From NCBI GenBank assembly GCA_003648575.1, contig QMPN01000204.1, forward strand, positions 1-5,598: 5,598 bases of DNA. The letters run 5' to 3'. Below the pieces are notes generated by a model. It worked only from the letters and a program-made list of their open reading frames with translations, did no database searches and was not told where the DNA came from. Within the stretch, counting starts at the first letter, position 1, and each line of letters starts with the position of its first letter. This document shows, piece by piece, positions 1-5,364 of this stretch. A program made the translations under genes and the position numbers. Origin of the DNA: Bacteroidota bacterium. Lineage in GTDB: Bacteria; Bacteroidota; Bacteroidia; Bacteroidales; B18-G4.

Positions 1-33
1 ATCTCCCGGGCAATAAACTGAAAAATAAGCATC

Positions 34-1404
34 ATGGCAAAAGCACAAAGCGTTTTTTTCTGCCAGAACTGCGGAGCCCAATCACCAAAATGGATTGGCC
101 GTTGTCCCTCCTGCGGGGAATGGAACACTTATGTGGAAGAGATCATTAAAAAAGAGACTCCGAGAGAATCCTCCATGGGGGATATCAAATCCACTAAGAA
201 AAATACCCCCACATCCATTGAAAAGATCAGTAAAAGTTCAGAGGAAAGAATGGATACCGGAACTGCGGAACTGAACAGAGTGCTTGGGGGTGGCCTTGTT
301 GCGGGATCCCTTGTGTTGATTGGTGGTGAGCCCGGCATAGGTAAATCAACCCTGATGCTTCAGGTGGCACTGCGCTTTGAAAACCGGAAGATACTATATG
401 TAACAGGGGAGGAGAGTGATCAGCAAATAAAAATGCGTGCCGACAGGATCGGATACGTTAACCCTGATTGTTTCATCCTGACAGAAACCAATACACAAAA
501 CATCTTCAGGTTTCTTGAGCAACTCGAACCCGATGTGCTGGTGATCGATTCAATACAGACGCTATACACCGATCGCATCGATTCATCACCGGGAAGCATT
601 TCCCAGGTCCGCGAATGTGCTGCCGAGCTGCAACGATATGCCAAGCTTACTGATACTCCGGTGATATTGATCGGGCATATCACGAAAGATGGTATGCTGG
701 CAGGGCCCAAGGTGTTGGAACATATGGTCGATACCGTGCTTCAGTTTGAGGGTGACAGGCATTATGAATTCCGCATCTTGCGTTCTGTCAAGAATCGTTA
801 TGGCTCGACCTCGGAGCTGGGTATTTTCGAGATGACCGATAAAGGCCTCAGGGAGATCAGCAACCCCTCTGAGATCCTTATTTCACAACGCGATGAGGAC
901 CTTAGTGGTGTGGCCGTGGCTGCCACCATCGAAGGACAACGCCCTATGCTGGTCGAAACCCAGGCACTGGTTGGCTCCGCTGCTTATGGAACCCCGCAAC
1001 GCTCTGCTACCGGCTTTGATGCGAAAAGACTGAACATGTTGCTTGCTGTCCTTGAAAAGCGTGCCGGGTTCAAACTGGGTGTCAAGGATGTCTTTCTGAA
1101 CATTGCAGGGGGTATACGTGTCGACGATCCGGCTATCGACCTCGCCATCATCAGCTCTGTAATGTCATCAAATGCCGACCTGCCCATCCCGCAGCATTAT
1201 TGCTTTGCCGGTGAAGTAGGACTATCCGGTGAGATAAGGGCGGTGAACAGGATAGAACAAAGGGTGGCTGAAGCAGATAAGCTTGGCTTTGAGAAAGTGT
1301 TCGTTTCATCATATGCCCGGAAGAGCATAGACCAAAAAAAGTATAAGGCAGAGATAGTCTTCGTGAAAAAGATAGAGGATCTTATTAAAGCCTTGTTTGG
1401 GTAG
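34..1404 (+). CDS. radA: DNA repair protein RadA (Sms), branch-migration ATPase
   Basis: RadA is a RecA-like cytoplasmic ATPase that helps process recombination intermediates by driving branch migration. The 456-residue product has the full family architecture at the usual length. An N-terminal four-cysteine zinc finger (C10, C13, C24, C27) is followed by a variable linker to about residue 70. The RecA-like core has Walker A GGEPGIGKST (97-106), TGEES (124-128) and a Walker B strand ending at D172. The RadA signature KNRYG is at 253-257. The C-terminal Lon-protease-like domain (about 285-456) has alanine (A367) where I place the Lon catalytic serine, as expected for this non-proteolytic domain. 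The ATG at 34 puts the zinc finger at the normal distance from the N-terminus. No Shine-Dalgarno sequence is visible. Only 33 bases precede it, too few to identify the upstream gene. The gene converges on the exonuclease gene, so its position does not suggest an operon with anything visible. Identification is very secure. Confidence 0.98.
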   Translation: MAKAQSVFFCQNCGAQSPKWIGRCPSCGEWNTYVEEIIKKETPRESSMGDIKSTKKNTPTSIEKISKSSEERMDTGTAELNRVLGGGLVAGSLVLIGGEPGIGKSTLMLQVALRFENRKILYVTGEESDQQIKMRADRIGYVNPDCFILTETNTQNIFRFLEQLEPDVLVIDSIQTLYTDRIDSSPGSISQVRECAAELQRYAKLTDTPVILIGHITKDGMLAGPKVLEHMVDTVLQFEGDRHYEFRILRSVKNRYGSTSELGIFEMTDKGLREISNPSEILISQRDEDLSGVAVAATIEGQRPMLVETQALVGSAAYGTPQRSATGFDAKRLNMLLAVLEKRAGFKLGVKDVFLNIAGGIRVDDPAIDLAIISSVMSSNADLPIPQHYCFAGEVGLSGEIRAVNRIEQRVAEADKLGFEKVFVSSYARKSIDQKKYKAEIVFVKKIEDLIKALFG

Positions 1405-1406
1405 AC

Positions 1407-1484
1407 GGCAAGCGGTTGACGGTTGATGGTTGACCCTCCTCCGCTTCGCTACGGCGGGCAGGCAGTTGACGGTAGGCAGTGATA
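1407..1484. repeat. Degenerate 7-base tandem repeats in the radA/xth convergent gap
   Basis: Directly after radA, three adjacent heptads (GGTTGAC, GGTTGAT, GGTTGAC) occupy 1414-1434. After an interruption at 1435-1462 related pieces return: AGTTGAC at 1464-1470, GGTAGGC at 1471-1477 and AGTGATA at 1478-1484. The preceding GGCAAGC (1407-1413) resembles GGTAGGC. The tract lies between two gene ends and has no plausible reading frame. The 7-base period is seen directly; any role (3'-end processing, transcription buffering, or simple slippage product) is unknown. Confidence 0.75.
1435..1462. other. GC-rich imperfect inverted repeat inside the heptad tract
   Basis: This segment can fold with CCGC (1441-1444) against GCGG (1454-1457) around a nine-base loop. 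A few further pairs (CCT at 1435-1437 with AGG at 1460-1462) form beyond a bulge and a mismatch. It is more GC-rich than its surroundings and splits the heptad repeats in two. It could slow or end transcription between the converging genes, but no T-run follows on either strand, so I do not call it a terminator. I recall similar GC-rich words as dispersed intergenic sequence in Bacteroidota, which is unverified here. Confidence 0.3.
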
Positions 1485-1504
1485 AAATTTACTCCCATAT
1501 ATAG

Positions 1505-2272
1505 TTAAAAATCGACTTCAAGTACGATTGGGCAATGATCCGAATGATGTGCATCAGGAAGGATAAGTGCACGCCTGAGCTGTGATTCCAGCGAAAGGCT
1601 GGCCATATGGTAATCGATACGCCAGCCAAGATTTTTGGCCCTGGCATTGGCACGGTAACTCCACCAGGAATAATTGTGCGGCTGATCGTTGAAGAGACGG
1701 AAAGTATCGATAAAGCCGCTGTCGATAAAACCGTTCATCCATTCCCTTTCTTCCGGGAGGAAGCCTGAACTTTTGGCATTTCTTATGGGATCATGAATAT
1801 CGATGGGCCTGTGACAAATATTATAGTCTCCTGAAAGGATCAGTTTCGGCCGTTCTTTTTTAAGCGTATCTATGTGTCGCTGATAATCTTCCAGCCACAT
1901 CATTTTAAAGGCCTGTCTTTCTTCACCGCTCGACCCTGAAGGGTGGTACGCGCTTACCACGCTGATATCGCCATAATCAGCACGGATGAAACGGCCTTCA
2001 TCATCATATTTTTGAATACCCATGCCATAGCTAACATGATCCGGCTCCGTTTTGCTAAGGATGGCAACCCCGCTGTAGCCTTTCTTTTGTGCCGAAAACC
2101 AGTAACTGCGGTAACCAAGTGCTTCGATATCAAACAGTGGGATCTGATCAGGCTGTGCTTTGGTTTCCTGCAGGCAGACAATATCGGCATCGACAGAAGT
2201 GAGCCAGTCAAGCAAGCCTTTGCGTATGGCTGCACGTATGCCGTTCACGTTATAAGAGATTATCTTTTTCAT
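1505..2272 (-). CDS. xth: Exodeoxyribonuclease III / class II AP endonuclease
   Basis: The enzyme cuts the DNA backbone 5' of abasic sites and removes 3' blocking groups during base-excision repair, and usually also has 3'-5' exonuclease activity. The 255-residue product is a single endonuclease/exonuclease/phosphatase-fold domain, slightly shorter than E. coli ExoIII. All expected active-site residues are visible: N8 (YNVNGIR), the metal ligand E36 (LQETK), Y109 (SAYHPSG), D149 and N151 (SGDYNICH), D220 (GWRIDYH) and the D245-H246 pair (HHSDHCPIV). The ATG start puts the first beta strand (KKIISYNVNG) at the extreme N-terminus, as in the family. There is no signal peptide, so it acts in the cytoplasm. 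The gene is monocistronic in view: it diverges from the ClC gene across 126 bases and converges on radA. The ExoA/Xth family is certain; the relative strength of its AP-endonuclease and exonuclease activities cannot be read from sequence. Confidence 0.97.
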   Translation of the reverse strand: MKKIISYNVNGIRAAIRKGLLDWLTSVDADIVCLQETKAQPDQIPLFDIEALGYRSYWFSAQKKGYSGVAILSKTEPDHVSYGMGIQKYDDEGRFIRADYGDISVVSAYHPSGSSGEERQAFKMMWLEDYQRHIDTLKKERPKLILSGDYNICHRPIDIHDPIRNAKSSGFLPEEREWMNGFIDSGFIDTFRLFNDQPHNYSWWSYRANARAKNLGWRIDYHMASLSLESQLRRALILPDAHHSDHCPIVLEVDF

Positions 2273-2278
2273 TGATGC

Positions 2279-2286
2279 CGAAGATA
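2279..2286 (-). promoter_or_regulatory. Possible -7 box of the xth promoter
   Basis: Read on the minus strand this is TATCTTCG, one mismatch from the Bacteroides -7 consensus TAnnTTTG. It ends only six bases before the ATG, so any transcript from it would be almost leaderless. No TTG is found at the expected -33 spacing, which falls next to the repeat arm at 2294-2305. Weak candidate. Confidence 0.22.
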
Positions 2287-2293
2287 CAAAAAA

Positions 2294-2343
2294 GACCTCA
2301 CAGGTGGGGTAACCTCACAGGTCGTACGACCTGTGAGGTTACC
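2294..2343. repeat. Perfect 36-base palindrome plus a third half-copy, in the divergent gap
   Basis: Positions 2308-2343 are identical to their own reverse complement over 36 bases, centred on CGTACG between 2325 and 2326. Each arm contains the 11-base word ACCTCACAGGT or its complement (2312-2322 and 2329-2339). A third copy of the same word lies at 2295-2305, 17 bases before the second. The element sits between the divergent xth and ClC starts, where no terminator is needed for either gene. The arrangement resembles a REP-type or MITE-like dispersed palindrome, or a large dimeric operator. The palindrome is certain; its function is not known. Confidence 0.85.
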
Positions 2344-2347
2344 TTAA

Positions 2348-2379
2348 TTGCAATAATATCTTCATTTGCATTATATTCG
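2348..2379 (+). promoter_or_regulatory. Candidate Bacteroides-type promoter of the ClC gene
   Basis: TTG at 2348-2350 is followed after 21 bases by TATATTCG (2372-2379), one mismatch from TAnnTTTG. Transcription would begin roughly at 2384-2387, leaving a leader of about 12-15 bases before the ATG at 2399. The -33 element begins just five bases after the 36-base palindrome ends, so a protein bound to the palindrome could affect this promoter. Assigned by consensus match only. Confidence 0.4.
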
Positions 2380-2398
2380 CAAACTATAAGCCTTTTTA

Positions 2399-4174
2399 AT
2401 GAGAAAAGTGTCAGTATTACGACGTTTCCTGATCTGGCGGATCAAGCATATGAGCCAGCGCAATTTTATCATGATCCTGAGTGTGATCATTGGTGTCCTT
2501 GCGGGGTTGGGTGCAGTGGTGATCAAAAATGGAGTGCACCTGATAAAGGAACTGCTTACCAGCAACATTGTGATCAACTATCAGAATTACCTGTTTTTCT
2601 TCCTCCCTGCCATTGGAATCCTGATCACTGTTCTCTATATCCGCTTTGTTGCCAGACAACATGTCGGGCATGGCATTCCCAGTGTATTGTTTGCGATCTC
2701 ACGAACGCATGGGGTCATCAAGCGGCATAACATATTCTCTTCTATTTTTACCAGTGTTTTCACAGTGGGCTTCGGTGGTTCGGTAGGGTTGGAAGGCCCG
2801 ACAGTTGCAACAGGTGCCGCCATTGGTTCAAATCTGGGGCAGTTGTTCAGGCTGAATTACAAGCAGATCACCCTGCTTCTCGGACTTGCAAGTGCAGCAG
2901 CCATGAGTGCCATCTTTAAATCCCCGATCGCAGCCGTTGTATTTGCCATTGAGGTGATCATGATCGACCTTACCATGGCATCGCTCATACCCCTGCTTAT
3001 CGCTTCAGTCACCGGCGTTCTGACGTCATACTTTTTCCTAGGCCAGGCAGTGATGTACCCCCTTGATCTCGGAGTAAGTTTTACGCTGAAAGATATTCCG
3101 TATTATATTCTTCTCGGGCTTCTGGCAGGCCTCGTTTCAGTATATTTTACCAAGATGTACATATTTGTCGAATCAAGTTTCGAGAGGATAAATATATGGT
3201 ATGTAAAATGGATTACCGGTGGCGTCATTCTTGGTATATTGATATTCTTTTTCCCCAGCCTGTATGGTGAGGGCTATGATGCAGTGAACTCCTGCCTGCA
3301 GGGTGATTACAGCCCTCTTTTCAACAACAGCCTGTTTTATGGCCTGCAGGATGAGATCATCATGGTTTTCATACTTTTCCTGCTCATCATCTTTTTAAAA
3401 GCGATCGCCACATCTGTAACTTTCGGGGCTGGCGGCATCGGGGGGATATTTGCCCCTACACTGTTCATGGGTGCTTTTACGGGCTTGTTTTTTACAACCT
3501 TTCTAAAATATCTAGGTGTAAATCATCTTAATGCAAGCAATTTTGCATTGGTCGGGATGGGAGGCCTGATAGCAGGTGTATTGCATGCTCCCCTGACGGC
3601 CGTATTCCTTATTGCAGAGATCACTACCGGCTATCAGCTTTTTGTTCCGCTTATGGTAACGGCCACCATTTCTTATGCCACGATAAAGATCTTTGTTAAG
3701 AATTCTGTTTATACCCACCAGCTGGCCCGGCGCGGGGAACTGATCACACATCATAAGGATAAGGCCATCCTCAGCATGATGACTGTGAACAAGCTTATCG
3801 AAAGGGATTTTAAGACAGTTACACCTGACGATAAATTGGGCGACCTGGTGAAAGTCATTGCCGACTCAAAAAGGAATATCTATCCTGTTATCGAGGATGA
3901 CGGCACTTTCTGTGGTATAGTTGTGCTCGATGATATCCGCCACATCATGTTCAAGCCGGAATTATATGATGAAAAAACAGTGAGCAGCATGATGTTTATG
4001 CCCGGAACCTCCATTGACCCTGAGGAATCGATGGAAGAGGTGGCCCGCAAGTTCCAGGAAACCCGCAACTATAACCTCCCGGTTCTAAAGGACGGTAAAT
4101 ACATCGGCTTTATTTCACGTGCAAATGTGTTTTCTGAATACAGGAAGTTGCTGAGGGATTTTAGTGATGAATAA
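2399..4174 (+). CDS. ClC-family chloride channel/transporter with C-terminal CBS pair
   Basis: This is an inner-membrane ClC anion channel or Cl-/H+ antiporter of 591 residues. The membrane domain spans about residues 20-435. It shows the selectivity-filter motifs GHGIP (90-94), GLEGP (130-134, with E132 as the gating glutamate) and GGIFAP (348-353), and Y438 is the likely filter tyrosine near the end. Two CBS domains follow, about 458-520 and 526-586, which in relatives bind adenine nucleotides or otherwise regulate gating. The position matching the E. coli proton-pathway glutamate (E203) appears to be valine (V186, in FAIEV), as in channel-type ClCs, so coupled antiport is uncertain. Serine of the E. 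coli GSGIP motif is histidine here, a variant I recall from CBS-containing bacterial members. The ATG at 2399 gives a short basic leader before the first helix; M18 is an alternative start. The gene appears to be a single-gene unit. Family certain, mechanism open. Confidence 0.96.
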   Translation: MRKVSVLRRFLIWRIKHMSQRNFIMILSVIIGVLAGLGAVVIKNGVHLIKELLTSNIVINYQNYLFFFLPAIGILITVLYIRFVARQHVGHGIPSVLFAISRTHGVIKRHNIFSSIFTSVFTVGFGGSVGLEGPTVATGAAIGSNLGQLFRLNYKQITLLLGLASAAAMSAIFKSPIAAVVFAIEVIMIDLTMASLIPLLIASVTGVLTSYFFLGQAVMYPLDLGVSFTLKDIPYYILLGLLAGLVSVYFTKMYIFVESSFERINIWYVKWITGGVILGILIFFFPSLYGEGYDAVNSCLQGDYSPLFNNSLFYGLQDEIIMVFILFLLIIFLKAIATSVTFGAGGIGGIFAPTLFMGAFTGLFFTTFLKYLGVNHLNASNFALVGMGGLIAGVLHAPLTAVFLIAEITTGYQLFVPLMVTATISYATIKIFVKNSVYTHQLARRGELITHHKDKAILSMMTVNKLIERDFKTVTPDDKLGDLVKVIADSKRNIYPVIEDDGTFCGIVVLDDIRHIMFKPELYDEKTVSSMMFMPGTSIDPEESMEEVARKFQETRNYNLPVLKDGKYIGFISRANVFSEYRKLLRDFSDE

Positions 4175-4177
4175 AGT

Positions 4178-4208
4178 GGGTATGGGGTGCGTGGTGCGGG
4201 GTACGGGG
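4178..4208 (+). repeat. G-rich 7-base tandem repeats after the ClC gene
   Basis: Beginning four bases after the ClC stop codon, four heptads of consensus GGGTRCG (4178, 4185, 4192 and 4199) are followed by a final GGGG at 4205-4208. The plus strand carries G-runs at 4178-4180, 4184-4187, 4198-4201 and 4205-4208, enough on paper for a four-run G-quadruplex with a ten-base middle loop. It would lie in the 3' untranslated part of the ClC mRNA. The period is seen directly; quadruplex formation is inference. Confidence 0.7.
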
Positions 4209-4216
4209 AAGACCGG

Positions 4217-4286
4217 AAATCAGAAATCAGAAATCAGAGATCAGAATTCGAATTTCGAATTTCGAATTTCGGATATCGGATATATC
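4217..4286. repeat. Register-locked heptad array between ClC and MCE genes
   Basis: Nine consecutive 7-base units fill 4217-4279, and a tenth decayed unit (ATATATC) ends at 4286. The unit changes along the array: AAATCAG three times, AGATCAG, AATTCGA, ATTTCGA twice, ATTTCGG, ATATCGG. Position 1 (A), position 4 (T) and position 5 (C) are unchanged in all nine, with purines at positions 6 and 7, giving consensus AWWTCRR. The middle units create three TTCGAA palindromes spaced exactly 7 bases apart (4247, 4254, 4261). The array lies in the 139-base gap between two converging genes and has no coding potential. Its function is unknown. Confidence 0.85.
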
Positions 4287-4313
4287 TGGGTATTTAATGC
4301 CTGATACGTATTA

Positions 4314-5261
4314 CTAGAATAGAGAAAACCTCACATACCTCTTCGGATTCACCCGGATATCTTCCATCAGCAGGTGAAGTTGTTCGGCAGATTTCTGCAG
4401 ATCCCGGTACAGGCCTTCATCATTGATCAGCATTCCAATTGAACCTTCTCCATTATTGATTTTTTCAATGATCCCGGCTACATCCCCCACTACCTTGTTG
4501 ATGTTGGCAAAAGTTTGAGGGATCTCTGCTTTGGCAAGCGAATCTGAAATTGAGGAGAAATTTGTAAGGATATTCTCAATATTATCTTCATTCTCCCGTA
4601 TAGTGGTTGTAATGGATTCGAGGTTAAACATGATTTCTGCCAACCTGACCTTTTCCGCCGCGATCATTTCATCAAGGTTGTAAGAAGCGCTTTCAAGGTT
4701 GGCAAAGGTTTTTTCTATACTTGCCAGGCTGCTGGTAAGGTTCTCCCTTGCTTGTTCATTGAAGATTTGTTTGATCACGGTAACTACTGTGTCGATAGAC
4801 ATGATCAATTCCTCTGCCTTTGCCTTAAGTGGCTGTATCTGCTGGTTCACGGCTTCCTTCAGGCTTGCTTCTACTTTGGTGTTCAGGGTGTCCCCGTTGT
4901 TCACAAACAAGGAATCATTACTAAGCTGTAAGTTGATCGCTTTGGAACCCATCAGATCGGAGCTATATATCAGCGCCACAGAGTTTTTAGGTATCGGGAT
5001 TTCTGTTTCAATAGTTATCTCGACAACTATTTCCCCTGAAAAATCAGGATTGAAATAGATGTCAGAAACCTGTCCTACCTTCAGCCCGTTGATTGAAACC
5101 GGGTTTGCCTTGGTGAGGCCGCTAACCCGCTGATATACAGCATACAATACACGCTGCTCCTTGAAAAGGTTAAATCCTTTCAAATAGCTAAACCCCCAGA
5201 TAAATAATGCCAGGGCGACAATAAAAACAAGACCGATTCCTATTTCCCTTTTATACTTCAA
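4314..5261 (-). CDS. MCE/MlaD-family lipid-transport protein
   Basis: MCE (MlaD-like) proteins form periplasmic rings, anchored in the inner membrane, that pass phospholipids or other lipids between the membranes, usually with an MlaE permease and MlaF ATPase. The 315-residue product has a short basic N-terminus, one membrane anchor (about 8-27), an MCE domain (about 37-116, including VSGLTKANPVSINGLKVGQV) and a long helical, coiled-coil-prone tail (about 130-300). Near the end is GEGSIGMLIND (271-281), a motif I recall from Bacteroidota members. The start is TTG at 5259-5261; an in-frame stop lies five codons upstream and no ATG is available before the MCE domain, so the TTG (or the ATT just before it) is favoured. 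No permease or ATPase gene is in view, as is common where MlaEF are encoded elsewhere. It follows the probable amidase gene by 103 bases on the same strand but seems to have its own promoter. Substrate unknown. Confidence 0.92.
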   Translation of the reverse strand: MKYKREIGIGLVFIVALALFIWGFSYLKGFNLFKEQRVLYAVYQRVSGLTKANPVSINGLKVGQVSDIYFNPDFSGEIVVEITIETEIPIPKNSVALIYSSDLMGSKAINLQLSNDSLFVNNGDTLNTKVEASLKEAVNQQIQPLKAKAEELIMSIDTVVTVIKQIFNEQARENLTSSLASIEKTFANLESASYNLDEMIAAEKVRLAEIMFNLESITTTIRENEDNIENILTNFSSISDSLAKAEIPQTFANINKVVGDVAGIIEKINNGEGSIGMLINDEGLYRDLQKSAEQLHLLMEDIRVNPKRYVRFSLF

Positions 5262-5279
5262 AATATGAAGGGTTTATTA

Positions 5280-5308
5280 CAAAGTTAACAAATTTTACTA
5301 TTAATCAA
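5280..5308 (-). promoter_or_regulatory. Candidate Bacteroides-type promoter of the MCE gene
   Basis: On the minus strand TTG (5306-5308) is followed after 18 bases by TAACTTTG (5280-5287), an exact match to the TAnnTTTG consensus. The predicted transcript would begin about 5273-5276, only some 12-15 bases before the TTG start codon. The promoter lies in an AT-rich stretch between the upstream gene's stop codon and the MCE gene, suggesting that the MCE gene can be expressed independently. This is the best promoter match in the window, but is assigned by pattern only. Confidence 0.5.
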
Positions 5309-5364
5309 TCTTTCAGGTTTCATAATTAATGTGAAAAGTTCAGAAAAGCAGGGATTAAAAGGGT

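Noticed and set aside
1..33. Possible end of a gene upstream of radA
   Set aside because: Two of three plus frames reach a stop (14-16, 19-21), but 33 bases cannot show whether any is coding.
1943..2275. Plus-strand open frame of 110 residues opposite xth
   Set aside because: It lies opposite conserved ExoIII motifs and is a shadow of the real gene.
2308..2343. Bidirectional rho-independent terminator
   Set aside because: The flanking genes diverge, so neither ends here, and the palindrome itself is not followed by a T-run on the plus strand. The T6 on the minus strand follows the third half-copy and is treated as a separate low-confidence idea.
2272..2730. Plus-strand open frame of 152 residues covering the divergent gap and the start of the ClC gene
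   Set aside because: It runs through the palindrome and out of frame across conserved ClC sequence, its product is rich in Cys, His and Trp without a recognisable domain, and the ClC frame is clearly the coding one.
4217..4286. CRISPR-like array
   Set aside because: Units are 7 bases with no spacers; this is a simple tandem repeat.
4699..5058. Plus-strand open frame of 119 residues opposite the MCE gene
   Set aside because: It is antisense to the MCE domain and helical tail, which carry the recognisable protein features; the translation looks like no known family.
34..5261. A new defence or multi-gene system formed by radA, xth, ClC and MCE genes
   Set aside because: All four are standard housekeeping families of normal length and orientation, with alternating strands and no shared operon; nothing in the sequence ties them together.
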